DNA from: an uncultured Pelagibacteraceae bacterium
GTDB lineage: Bacteria > Pseudomonadota > Alphaproteobacteria > Pelagibacterales > Pelagibacteraceae
Length of the DNA stretch: 60,985 nt
NCBI GenBank assembly: GCA_902603305.1
Contig: CACKUI010000003.1
Span: 1-60,985 of the forward strand
Reading direction: 5' to 3'
Shown here: positions 53,256-60,985 of the stretch, in pieces
Position numbering within the stretch: position 1 is the first letter of the stretch
Layout: each line of letters starts with the position of its first letter
Position numbers and translations under genes: made by a program
The notes under the pieces: generated by a model
Told to the model about the DNA's origin: nothing
Databases searched by the model: none
Seen by the model: only the letters and a program-made list of their open reading frames with translations

Positions 53256-53314
53256 ATTATCTAAAATTTAAAATAAATAATTTTACTTTTAAAGAAAAAT
53301 ATTGTCTATTTTTG

Positions 53315-53330
53315 TGTTATTAAAATAACA
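53315..53330. promoter_or_regulatory. Palindrome in the divergent permease / proV copy 2 promoter
   Basis: TGTTATT and AATAACA arms around a two-base AA centre, 16 bp in all, ending 4 bp before the proV copy 2 ATG. Shape and site fit an operator that controls the divergent pair; also possible by chance in AT-rich DNA. Confidence 0.4.
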
Positions 53331-53334
53331 AAAT

Positions 53335-54381
53335 ATGAATAATCAACCAAAAATAACGTGTTCAAATGTTTGGAAATTATTTGGTTCTGACGAACAAAGA
53401 ATTATTAAAGAATTAGACAAAAGCTTATCAATAAAAGAAGTTCAAGAAAAGACAGGACATGTAGTTGCGGTAAAAGATGTTAGCTTTTCAATTGAGAAAG
53501 GTGAGACATTTGTTGTAATGGGATTATCGGGAAGTGGAAAATCAACCTTAGTTAGATGTATTTCAAGATTAATTGAACCAACTTCTGGAACAGTTAAAAT
53601 GGATGATGTTGATGTAACGAAAATGAGTAGCAGAGAATTATTAGATTTAAGAAGAAATAAAATGAGCATGGTTTTTCAACATTTTGGTTTATTTCCACAT
53701 AGAACAGTTGTGGAGAATATTGGATATGGTTTAGAGATTAGAGGAAATAAAAAAAATGATAGATTAGAGAAATCAATGGAAGTTTTAAAAATGGTTGGTT
53801 TAGAAGGTTGGCACAATAATTATCCAAGAGAACTATCAGGAGGAATGCAACAAAGGGTGGGTTTAGCTCGTGCATTAGCAGTAGATCCAGAAATTTTAAT
53901 TTTTGATGAACCTTTTTCAGCATTAGATCCATTAATTAGAAGAGAAATGCAGGATGAACTATTAAAGATTCAAGAAAAATTACAGAAGACAATGGTATTT
54001 ATTACTCATGATTTCTTAGAGGCAATTAAAATGGGTGATCATATAGCAATTATGAAAGATGGAGAAGTTTCTCAAGTGGGAACGCCAGAGGAAATTGTTG
54101 CTAATCCCAAAGATCAATATGTAAAAGATTTTTGCGAAGATGTACCAAAATACAAAGTTCTTAGTGCAAGCAAAGTAATGAGGGAAGAATGTTGTGACGA
54201 TACAAAAAAAATGTTTGAAAACGGATCAAATAATATTCCTCATAATTCAAAAATAGAAACTTTAATTGATAAGCTTGTAGATACAGATCAGAAATTTCCA
54301 GTGGTTAATAGTGAGACAGGTGAGCTTATTGGTGAAATTGATAGAGCAATAGTTATGAAATCAATGAAATCTGCTAGTTAA
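53335..54381 (+). CDS. proV: ProV-type quaternary amine ABC ATPase, copy 2
   Basis: ATPase of 348 residues, a paralog of the gene at 47074. It shows the ProV extension (Asn-Val-Trp-Lys-Leu-Phe-Gly, then Lys-Thr-Gly-His-Val-Val-Ala), Walker A Gly-Leu-Ser-Gly-Ser-Gly-Lys-Ser near 62, signature Leu-Ser-Gly-Gly-Met-Gln-Gln and Walker B Ile-Leu-Ile-Phe-Asp-Glu-Pro. A C-terminal CBS-like section ends with Gly-Glu-Leu-Ile-Gly-Glu-Ile-Asp-Arg. It is divergent from the double permease, so it is the likeliest ATPase partner. Overlaps DMT 4 tail to tail by 8 bp. Confidence 0.9.
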   Translation: MNNQPKITCSNVWKLFGSDEQRIIKELDKSLSIKEVQEKTGHVVAVKDVSFSIEKGETFVVMGLSGSGKSTLVRCISRLIEPTSGTVKMDDVDVTKMSSRELLDLRRNKMSMVFQHFGLFPHRTVVENIGYGLEIRGNKKNDRLEKSMEVLKMVGLEGWHNNYPRELSGGMQQRVGLARALAVDPEILIFDEPFSALDPLIRREMQDELLKIQEKLQKTMVFITHDFLEAIKMGDHIAIMKDGEVSQVGTPEEIVANPKDQYVKDFCEDVPKYKVLSASKVMREECCDDTKKMFENGSNNIPHNSKIETLIDKLVDTDQKFPVVNSETGELIGEIDRAIVMKSMKSAS

Positions 54382-55306
54382 TTTCTCTACTCACCTTAGT
54401 TTTTTTTTGTTTTACTTTATCTCTCCAAATTATAATCATTCCAGCAAATACTATTACAAATACACCTGGGAATAATTGTTCCCAAGGAGCCTCATTAAAA
54501 AATAACCAGCCTAAAACAAATGATGAAGGAATACCAAAATATTCAAACGAAGCCATCTTACTTGCAGAGATTAATCTGTAAGAATAGATAAATAGTATTG
54601 CAGCGGTTCCTCCAAGTATTCCAGTCAATGTCATTAAAAAAAAATCCTGGGTACCTTTTATTTCTGTATGCCCAGTAGTAATAAAAAATAATATTACTCC
54701 ACCAATTACATTAAAGATTAAAGTATAAAGTTGTATTTTTGCCGTTGAGTTTCCATCGGGTATAAATTTTAAAATTATTACTGTAAAAGCCCAAGCAATC
54801 GCAGTTAATATTGGAAAAATTGAATAAAAACTAAATATATCGCTACCTGGTTGAACAATTAAAACAACTCCAAAAAATCCAATAAAAATTGCTGACCATC
54901 TATAAATACCTACTTTATCATTTAAAAAAATTATAGATAAAATTACTATGAAAAACGGTGATGAAAAAGTAAGAACCATTGCAGTTGCAAATTCAAGGTT
55001 AATTACTGAAATAAATATAAAGATATTCATCGACAAGAATGCCAGACCTCTTAAAAAGCTTAAAAATATAAATTTTTTGTTTAAATTTTTGAAAATTGAA
55101 AAATACTCTTTTGTAAATAGAATTAAAACAAAAAGCGGAATAATACCTGCAATATTTCTAAAAACAGCAAGCTGAATTACCGAATACTCATCTCCCAAAA
55201 ACTTAATTACAACCATATACATATCTACGCATAGAATTGCTAAGAGCATTGTAACTATTGCTAAATAAGTATTTTTTAAATCTGTTTTTTCGGACGAAAT
55301 ATTCAT
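54374..55306 (-). CDS. DMT-superfamily (EamA) transporter 4
   Basis: Ten-segment permease of 310 residues with a short charged N-terminus and a Lys-rich tail. The two EamA repeats start near residues 14 and 165. It shares the general look of DMT 3, including an Ala-Met-Val-Leu-Thr-Phe-Ser-Ser-Pro-Phe segment in the first repeat. It is monocistronic between proV copy 2 (convergent) and the iron alcohol dehydrogenase (divergent, 36 bp). Substrate unknown. Confidence 0.85.
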   Translation of the reverse strand: MNISSEKTDLKNTYLAIVTMLLAILCVDMYMVVIKFLGDEYSVIQLAVFRNIAGIIPLFVLILFTKEYFSIFKNLNKKFIFLSFLRGLAFLSMNIFIFISVINLEFATAMVLTFSSPFFIVILSIIFLNDKVGIYRWSAIFIGFFGVVLIVQPGSDIFSFYSIFPILTAIAWAFTVIILKFIPDGNSTAKIQLYTLIFNVIGGVILFFITTGHTEIKGTQDFFLMTLTGILGGTAAILFIYSYRLISASKMASFEYFGIPSSFVLGWLFFNEAPWEQLFPGVFVIVFAGMIIIWRDKVKQKKTKVSREIN

Positions 55307-55342
55307 TTATAATTTTTTAAAATTGTATACTTTATCTACGAT

Positions 55343-56533
55343 ATGCAAAGTTTTAAACTTAATGAAACAGATATCCTATCCAATCAAGACTGGACATTTC
55401 CTACTAACATTGCTTATGGTCCTGGTAGATTAAAAGAAATAGGAGAAATCTGTAATAATTTAAATATTAAAAATCCGTTAATAGTAACAGATAAAGGAAG
55501 TCCAAAATTACCTTTTATCATTAATTTACAAAACTATTTAGCTAGCTCAAATATTAAATCAGATTTATTTTTTGATATATCTCCAAATCCTCGAGAGGAT
55601 GAAATTTCAAATGGAGTAATAAAATTTAAAGATGGCAATCACGACTCAATAATTGCAATCGGTGGAGGTAGTGCAATGGATGGTGGTAAATTGATATGTC
55701 TAACAGCAAACAATGACGTACCACTTAGAGATTTTGAGTTTGAATTAACTCCTCCTATAATTAGTAAAGATAATCCTTTTCCAAAAATCATAACCATTCC
55801 TACTACCGCAGGCACTGGTGCTGAAACAGAAATTTCAGCTATGGTTACTTATTTAAAAGAAGGCATGAAATTTTGTATGTGGCATCCAGATGTTAGACCT
55901 TCCTTAGCATTGTTAGATCCAGAACTAACTATTGGATTGCCAGCAAATTTAACGGCATGGACTGGTGCAGATGCTTTAATCCATGGCATAGAAGGTTATT
56001 GTGTTCCTGGTTTTAATCCAATGTGTGATGGTGCTGCTTTAGAAGGTTTATCTTTAATATCAAAATCTTTAGTCACAGCTGTAGAAGATCCCAGCAATAT
56101 AGTTGCAAGAGGTGGAATGCATGTTGGATCTTGTTTAGCAGGAATTTCTTTTTTAAAAGGTTTAGGATTAGTACATGCTATAGCTCATATGGTTGGAGCC
56201 GAATATAATACTCATCACGGGCTAACCAATGCAATAATATTGCCTGTAGTTTTAAAATATAATCTTCCAGGAATGGAAGAAAAAGTTAAAAGAATGTCAG
56301 AGGCTATGCAATTTAAAGATCATTCTGTAGATGCATTTATATCAAACATTGAAAACATTCTTGATAGAATTAAAATTCCAAAAAGTTTGAGCGAAATTGG
56401 AGTTCCCGAGGATTGTGTTGATAGAATTGCTGAAAAATCAATGAAAGATCAAGCCTATGGACAAAATCCTAGAAAAGCAACTTTAGAAGAAATAAAGGAA
56501 ATTACTCTAGCATCCATTAAAAAAGCTAGGTAA
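55343..56533 (+). CDS. Iron-containing (type III) alcohol dehydrogenase
   Basis: NAD(P)-dependent alcohol/aldehyde oxidoreductase, 396 residues. The cofactor motif is Gly-Gly-Gly-Ser-Ala-Met-Asp near residue 111, followed by Pro-Thr-Thr-Ala-Gly-Thr-Gly-Ala-Glu. Metal ligands are seen in Asp-Ala-Leu-Ile-His-Gly-Ile-Glu and in His-Ala-Ile-Ala-His-Met with Asn-Thr-His-His-Gly. Function may be oxidation of small alcohols or hydroxy acids. First gene of a plus-strand run with amidase, DMT and methyltransferase. Confidence 0.9.
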   Translation: MQSFKLNETDILSNQDWTFPTNIAYGPGRLKEIGEICNNLNIKNPLIVTDKGSPKLPFIINLQNYLASSNIKSDLFFDISPNPREDEISNGVIKFKDGNHDSIIAIGGGSAMDGGKLICLTANNDVPLRDFEFELTPPIISKDNPFPKIITIPTTAGTGAETEISAMVTYLKEGMKFCMWHPDVRPSLALLDPELTIGLPANLTAWTGADALIHGIEGYCVPGFNPMCDGAALEGLSLISKSLVTAVEDPSNIVARGGMHVGSCLAGISFLKGLGLVHAIAHMVGAEYNTHHGLTNAIILPVVLKYNLPGMEEKVKRMSEAMQFKDHSVDAFISNIENILDRIKIPKSLSEIGVPEDCVDRIAEKSMKDQAYGQNPRKATLEEIKEITLASIKKAR

Positions 56534-56545
56534 TAGTAAATTCTC

Positions 56546-57976
56546 ATGCTTGAAAATAAATCGGTTAGAGAAATTATTTCTTTAATCAAAACAAAAGAAG
56601 CTTCCATAAAAGAAGTTGTCATTTTTTATTTAGAAAGAATAAAAAAATATAACCCATCTTTAAATGCTATAGTCTCAATAAAAGAAGAAGAGCAAATTAT
56701 AAATGAAGCTAAACACAAAGATGAAAAATTTGATGAAAGTAAACCGTTGTTTGGTCTACCTTTGGCATCAAAAGATTTATTAGATGTAGTTGGTTTTCCA
56801 ACTACTTGTGGCTTTCCTGGATATAAAGATTACTTCCCAAAAAAAAATTCTATAATTGTTGATCGTCAAATAGATGCTGGTGGAATAATGATAGGAAAAA
56901 CAAATACTGCAGAACTAGGTGTAGGTGCACATACAGCAAACAGGCTATTTGGAATAACACCTAATGTATATGGTAATAATCAATCATCAGGAGGATCAAG
57001 TGGTGGAGCCGGTGTGGCTGTTGCGGCTGAGTTACTACCCTTTGCAGATGGAACAGATATGATGGGTTCTTGCAGAACTCCTGCAGCATATGCTAACGTC
57101 TATGGTTTTAGACCAACACCAGGACTTCTGCCTGACTATCGGACAAATGATAAGAAAAAGAGTCTCCCAATTATCTCAACGCCCGGATGTCTTGCAAGAA
57201 CACCAGATGATATGGCAATTCTTTTAGATGTAATAGCTGGAGAACATAAAGAAGATCCAATTTCTTTTAGTTTAAAAAACTCATTTAAAGATACTAATAT
57301 AAGTGATCAAGAATTTTCTAAAATAAAGATAGGGTGGTTATCTGACATGAATGGTAATTATCAATATGATCATGATTTAGTTGAAATGTGTAATAAACAA
57401 TTAAACAGTCTTGAAAAAAATAAAGTTGTAATTGAACACTTAAAACCAAATGTAGATGCTCATAAGTTATGGAATTGCTGGGGAACATTAAGAGCTAAAA
57501 GTATTTATGAGGATATTAATGAGGAAATTATTGCAATGAATATTAAAGATGTTAATCAAATGACCCCACAGGCTTTATGGGAATACACTAAGGGCATTAA
57601 GCTAACAGAAGACGATGTAAAATTAGCTCTAAATTCAAGAATTGAACTATCAAATGATGTAAATAGTTTATTCGGTAGCTTTGATTTTTTAGCTCTACCA
57701 TCTCAACAATCATTCCCTTTTGATAAAAATTTAAGACATCCTGAAAAAATTAATGATCAAATAATGGATACTTACCATAGATGGATCGAAATTCATATAT
57801 TTGCTAGTCTTTTTTACTTACCATCGATTTCATTACCTATTGGTTTTAACAAAGATGGATTTCCAATTGGCATACAAATTATTGCAAAAACAAAAGAAGA
57901 TTTAAAAGTGATTTCTTTTGCAAAAAAATATGAGGAAATTTTTAATTTTTCAAATCATAAACCAAATCTAAATTAA
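56546..57976 (+). CDS. Amidase-signature family hydrolase
   Basis: Hydrolyses an amide, 476 residues. The Ser-cisSer-Lys triad is visible: Lys76 in Leu-Pro-Leu-Ala-Ser-Lys-Asp, the cis-Ser at 151-152 in Ser-Gly-Gly-Ser-Ser-Gly-Gly, and nucleophile Ser175 in Met-Gly-Ser-Cys-Arg. The usual Gly-Ser-Asp-Thr-Gly-Gly-Ser-Ile-Arg motif is altered to Gly-Thr-Asp-Met-Met-Gly-Ser-Cys-Arg, but the catalytic residue is kept. Not a GatA by context, since no gatB or gatC is adjacent. Substrate unknown; it overlaps the DMT gene by 1 bp. Confidence 0.88.
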   Translation: MLENKSVREIISLIKTKEASIKEVVIFYLERIKKYNPSLNAIVSIKEEEQIINEAKHKDEKFDESKPLFGLPLASKDLLDVVGFPTTCGFPGYKDYFPKKNSIIVDRQIDAGGIMIGKTNTAELGVGAHTANRLFGITPNVYGNNQSSGGSSGGAGVAVAAELLPFADGTDMMGSCRTPAAYANVYGFRPTPGLLPDYRTNDKKKSLPIISTPGCLARTPDDMAILLDVIAGEHKEDPISFSLKNSFKDTNISDQEFSKIKIGWLSDMNGNYQYDHDLVEMCNKQLNSLEKNKVVIEHLKPNVDAHKLWNCWGTLRAKSIYEDINEEIIAMNIKDVNQMTPQALWEYTKGIKLTEDDVKLALNSRIELSNDVNSLFGSFDFLALPSQQSFPFDKNLRHPEKINDQIMDTYHRWIEIHIFASLFYLPSISLPIGFNKDGFPIGIQIIAKTKEDLKVISFAKKYEEIFNFSNHKPNLN

Positions 57977-58869
57977 TGGTCAGACATAAACATCACTTTA
58001 AAATAGCTTTTGCATTAGCCATAGCTGCCGGATCATGGGGAGTTTATTGGCTTCCTCAAAGAATTTTAGAGGATGGTGGTCTTACTGGAGGTTGGGGAAC
58101 TATTTCTCAAATGATGATTGGTATTATATTGCTTACCCCTTTATCTTTGTGGAGAAAATTTAAAGGTCGAACATCAGGATTAGAAATTCCATTTGTTGGT
58201 TTTTTAACTGGTAGTGGATTTATTTGTTACGCTTTAAGTTTTTTATTAACAGACGTTGTACGTGCATTGATCATGTTTTACATGATACCTATTTGGACAA
58301 CCATTTTTGAAATATATTTCTTAAAGAAAAGACCTGGTTTAGAGAGAGTTTTAACTCTAAGTTTAGCGCTTGGAGGTTTGTGGGTTGTTTTCAGTCAATC
58401 TAATATTATACCATTACCACAAAATGCAGGTGATTGGTTAGCGCTTGTGGGAGGTGTGCTTTTTGGAGCTGGCTTAGTACGTTTGGAAATTACAAAAACA
58501 GATGGTGTTTTTCCTGTAATATTCTCATTTTTTGTTTATGGAACAATATTTAATATTTTTGCTGGCTTTATTTTAAAAGATTATTTGGGGCCCATGCCAC
58601 CCATTGAAGCTTTTACATCAATGTTTACTTTTTTAGTTCTTATTTCAGTATTTTATTTTATTCCAACAGGGGTAGTTATCATGTGGTCACCTTCAGTTTT
58701 AGGAGCAGGTCTTTGTGCAATATTATATTTAAGTGAAATAGTTGTTGGAGTTATTTCTGCTGGTATTTTAACAGACGAAACATTTGGTTGGCGAGAAGTT
58801 GTAGGCAGTACAATGATTGTTTTAGGAGGAGTATTAGCCGTAGTGCTTGCACCAAAAGACGAAAAATAA
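57976..58869 (+). CDS. DMT-superfamily (EamA) transporter 5
   Basis: Ten-segment permease of 297 residues. The opening Ser-Trp-Gly-Val-Tyr-Trp-Leu-Pro-Gln motif near residue 19 differs from the other four DMT proteins in the window, and it is richer in Gly and Val. The ATG overlaps the amidase stop by 1 bp and the stop abuts the methyltransferase start, so it sits inside a tight operon. It probably moves the amide substrate or product. Confidence 0.83.
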   Translation: MVRHKHHFKIAFALAIAAGSWGVYWLPQRILEDGGLTGGWGTISQMMIGIILLTPLSLWRKFKGRTSGLEIPFVGFLTGSGFICYALSFLLTDVVRALIMFYMIPIWTTIFEIYFLKKRPGLERVLTLSLALGGLWVVFSQSNIIPLPQNAGDWLALVGGVLFGAGLVRLEITKTDGVFPVIFSFFVYGTIFNIFAGFILKDYLGPMPPIEAFTSMFTFLVLISVFYFIPTGVVIMWSPSVLGAGLCAILYLSEIVVGVISAGILTDETFGWREVVGSTMIVLGGVLAVVLAPKDEK

Positions 58870-59859
58870 ATGCTTTTTAAAGAAAAGTTAAAATCAAATT
58901 CAAAAATATTCTTAGACGGTGGAAACGGTTCAGAAATTGCAAAATTGGGAGGTGAAATGTCTCCTGCTTTTTCTGCCTTAGCCTCAATAACATCTCCAGA
59001 AATAGTAATTAAGGTTCATGAAAAGTTTATTGATGTTGGTTGTGATCTAATTACTGCAAATACTTTTAGTTCAACCAGACATAATCTTGAAAGTATAAAT
59101 CGTGGAGCAGAAGTTAAAGAATTTATCATTCAATCATTAAAATTATCCAGACAAGCAATTAAAAATAAAGGTAAAGAAAGTAAAATTGGAATTGCTGGAA
59201 GTTTATCAAATTTTTTTTCATTAAAGGAAAATGAATTTGTGCCAAATCCTAAGTACATACCTTCTTTTAAGCAGGAGGAGCAAAATTATAAAGAAGCTGC
59301 AAAAATTCTGAAAGAGGAAGGGGTAGATATTTTAATTTTAGAAATGTTACTTGATATTGATCATTCAAAAATTTTATTGAATGCTGCTTTAGAAACTGAT
59401 TTGCCCGTTTGGGTTGGATTAAGTTCTTGTATAAGCAAATTTGATAATAGTGTTATTGGCAGAAATTTTAGCGCAGAAAAAGAAACTTCGTTAATTTACG
59501 ATGAAACCAAATATAAAGAGCAACCAAAATTTATTCCTGATGATAAAATTGTTCTGCTAAATGACATTGTAAAATCCCTTACAAATATGGGAGGAGATGT
59601 TTATGGTATCATGCATACCTGGTTCGTAGATGCTTTTGAAGGATTGAGTGTAATTAAAAATAATTGGAATGGTCCGATGATGTTCTATCCTGAGATACAT
59701 AAGTTTGATACAAAGTCCCATAAAGCTATTGTGACTTCTACAGAGGAAGAATTCGCTAATGAATGTGAAAAGTTAATTGATAACCAAATTCAAATTATTG
59801 GCGGATGCTGTGGTGTTACAGACAAACATCTAAAAAAACTAATTGAGAGATATTCTTAA
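58870..59859 (+). CDS. Homocysteine S-methyltransferase family protein (MmuM/BHMT fold)
   Basis: Zinc methyltransferase that moves a methyl group, in known members from S-methylmethionine, betaine or dimethylsulfoniopropionate, to homocysteine. The 329-residue protein has Leu-Asp-Gly-Gly-Asn-Gly-Ser-Glu near residue 16, Ala-Asn-Thr-Phe near 60 and the zinc cysteines: one in Leu-Ser-Ser-Cys near 199 and two in Gly-Gly-Cys-Cys-Gly-Val-Thr near 313. The donor is unknown; a methylated sulfur or nitrogen compound is plausible given the betaine genes nearby. Abuts DMT 5. Confidence 0.88.
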   Translation: MLFKEKLKSNSKIFLDGGNGSEIAKLGGEMSPAFSALASITSPEIVIKVHEKFIDVGCDLITANTFSSTRHNLESINRGAEVKEFIIQSLKLSRQAIKNKGKESKIGIAGSLSNFFSLKENEFVPNPKYIPSFKQEEQNYKEAAKILKEEGVDILILEMLLDIDHSKILLNAALETDLPVWVGLSSCISKFDNSVIGRNFSAEKETSLIYDETKYKEQPKFIPDDKIVLLNDIVKSLTNMGGDVYGIMHTWFVDAFEGLSVIKNNWNGPMMFYPEIHKFDTKSHKAIVTSTEEEFANECEKLIDNQIQIIGGCCGVTDKHLKKLIERYS

Positions 59860-59860
59860 T

Positions 59861-60985
59861 TTAATATTTTTTATTAACTAAATCTATCAGCATATTGATC
59901 ATATCAGTTTTATAACTTTCTTTTGTTGCTGATTTTGTTTCTAGAACAGAAAAAAAAGCGGCTACATTCCCAGTTTTAAAATTAGTTGCAAGAAACTGAC
60001 CACCATACCCTGAGTGCCCAATCATATTGCCTGAAACCATTGTAGAATTTGAATAATATAAATATTTGTCTTTTGATAAATTCATATATTTGGGTCCTAC
60101 ATTAAAAATTGTTTTGTCTAAAAATGATGAAGATCCAACTTTTCTATTCCCAACACCCATTCCTTTTCTTGCGAAAAGTAATCCCATTCGTAAAAAGTCT
60201 CTTGTAATTAAGCAACCACCTCCAGACATCCAAGGCATACCATATCTATCTGATGCAATATATAACCCATCTTCAAATCCTGCAGCCTCAACAACAGATA
60301 AAACCCAATCTCTTAAAGTTCTACCACTAACTTTTTCAATAATAAGTCCTACTACATCAGTATTTGCAGATTTATAAAAAGCATATTCAGAATTATTAAT
60401 TAAACTTTTATTTTTTGATTTTTTAATTGTATTTAAATATTTTTCCTGGCTAAGATGATTTTTAAGATTTTTAGGCAGCCTCCATCCTCCTACAGGTTCA
60501 TGCATAAAGGAAGACGAGTATGCCTTAGTATAATCTTCAGTATAAGAGTTTATAACATTCATGTTTAAGACATCTTGGATCTTTGCATTTGCATATCCGC
60601 TTCCAATTTTTGGCAAATAGTGAGAAACTTTTTTATTAAGATCTATTAATCTGTTCGTAACCAATTCTCCAATAAATAAATTAACGAACATTTTTGTAAT
60701 GGACATAATTGTTTGAGGCTGATTTTTTTTAAAATCTTTGGCATATTTTTCAAATAAAATATTTTGACGGTTGCCAACAATTAATGAACAAAAAGATTTA
60801 TTTTTAGTCATCTTCTTTACTAAAGGAAACTTAGCGATAGTTTTATTTGGTTTAGAGTTTAATTTTAATATTAAATCAGATCTTAAAAAAATACCGTATC
60901 TATTGATTTTATGTAAATTTCTATAACCAAACCTTCTTGTTTTAGGAAGGTTCCATGAAGCTTTATTATCTTTAAGTGTGGTTAA
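59861..60985 (-). CDS. Beta-lactamase-fold serine hydrolase (class C / esterase-like), 5' end cut by window
   Basis: Serine hydrolase of the beta-lactamase/transpeptidase-like family. The frame stays open on the minus strand to the window edge, so the ATG at 60811 is probably internal and the N-terminus is missing; the extra stretch (Asn-Leu-Pro-Lys-Thr-Arg-Arg-Phe-Gly-Tyr) reads as coding. The nucleophile motif is Ser-Ile-Thr-Lys and the tyrosine motif Tyr-Lys-Ser-Ala-Asn-Thr-Asp. A Gly-His-Ser-Gly-Tyr-Gly-Gly segment takes the usual place of Lys-Thr-Gly. Likely an esterase or peptidase rather than a resistance enzyme. Tail to tail with the methyltransferase gene, 1 bp apart. Confidence 0.85.
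   Translation of the reverse strand, partial: LTTLKDNKASWNLPKTRRFGYRNLHKINRYGIFLRSDLILKLNSKPNKTIAKFPLVKKMTKNKSFCSLIVGNRQNILFEKYAKDFKKNQPQTIMSITKMFVNLFIGELVTNRLIDLNKKVSHYLPKIGSGYANAKIQDVLNMNVINSYTEDYTKAYSSSFMHEPVGGWRLPKNLKNHLSQEKYLNTIKKSKNKSLINNSEYAFYKSANTDVVGLIIEKVSGRTLRDWVLSVVEAAGFEDGLYIASDRYGMPWMSGGGCLITRDFLRMGLLFARKGMGVGNRKVGSSSFLDKTIFNVGPKYMNLSKDKYLYYSNSTMVSGNMIGHSGYGGQFLATNFKTGNVAAFFSVLETKSATKESYKTDMINMLIDLVNKKY

Noticed and set aside
1..60985. CRISPR arrays, insertion sequences, prophage or integrase genes
   Set aside because: No regularly spaced repeats, no transposase or integrase motifs, and nearly all DNA is filled by metabolic genes.

Overview
The window is a gene-dense, AT-rich bacterial segment (very A/T-biased codons, Lys/Asn/Ile-rich proteins, mostly 0-100 bp gaps, many 1-14 bp overlaps). 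This style, together with its content of Liv-type amino acid importers, ProXWV-type betaine uptake, glycine betaine/carnitine metabolism and many small DMT exporters, points to a streamlined marine alphaproteobacterium of the SAR11 (Pelagibacterales) type. That assignment is inference from composition and gene content; there is no rRNA in the window. No tRNA, CRISPR array, insertion sequence, prophage or gap over 300 bp without a gene was seen.

Layout. (1) 1-2623: end of the elongation cell-wall genes, PBP2 (cut by the window edge) and RodA. (2) 2698-10473: a plus-strand run for oxidation of amino-acid-derived acids: DadA-like dehydrogenase, fused indolepyruvate ferredoxin oxidoreductase, DMT exporter, D-2-hydroxyacid dehydrogenase, HDAC-like deacetylase, MsrB. 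(3) 10539-12151: an inverse-autotransporter (intimin/invasin-type) beta-barrel with no passenger, coupled to a secreted unknown protein. (4) 12190-14747: DUF1479 oxygenase, glutaredoxin, DUF2805 protein and a RhtB/LysE exporter preceded by a striking pair of palindromes. (5) 14840-28562: two complete Liv-type ABC importers with AzlCD and LysE exporters, a periplasmic pentapeptide-repeat protein, CsiD-type glutarate hydroxylase and a ProC-like reductase between or beside them.

(6) 28636-41708: a 13-kb minus-strand block of catabolic genes. One half is an uncharacterised LLM monooxygenase / ThDP enzyme / AA_synth protein / hydrolase / aldehyde dehydrogenase / DMT operon. The other half holds an IPNS-like oxygenase, DMT, GMC oxidoreductase, TauD-like oxygenase, hotdog thioesterase, CitE-like lyase and class II aldolase. 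(7) 41738-45417: plus-strand BKACE and L-carnitine dehydrogenase, followed by a second LLM/hydrolase pair. (8) 45422-54381: SDR, HalD/BesD-family hydroxylase, two ProV-type ATPases, BBOX-like dioxygenase, GDPD, betaine-binding protein and a double-length permease. (9) 54374-60985: DMTs, iron alcohol dehydrogenase, amidase, homocysteine S-methyltransferase and a beta-lactamase-fold protein cut by the window edge.

How the parts fit: quaternary ammonium compounds could enter through the ProXWV-like system, gamma-butyrobetaine could be hydroxylated to carnitine (BBOX-like), and carnitine oxidised and cleaved by dehydrogenase plus BKACE to betainyl-CoA and acetoacetate. The free-standing thioesterase would then release glycine betaine. 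Around this core lie six Fe(II)/2-oxoglutarate oxygenases, two LLM/hydrolase pairs and five DMT exporters, which suggests a broad scavenging island for methylated amines and amino-acid-like molecules. The best candidate for an undescribed pathway is the LLM-ThDP-AA_synth-hydrolase-ALDH-DMT operon at 28636-35197.
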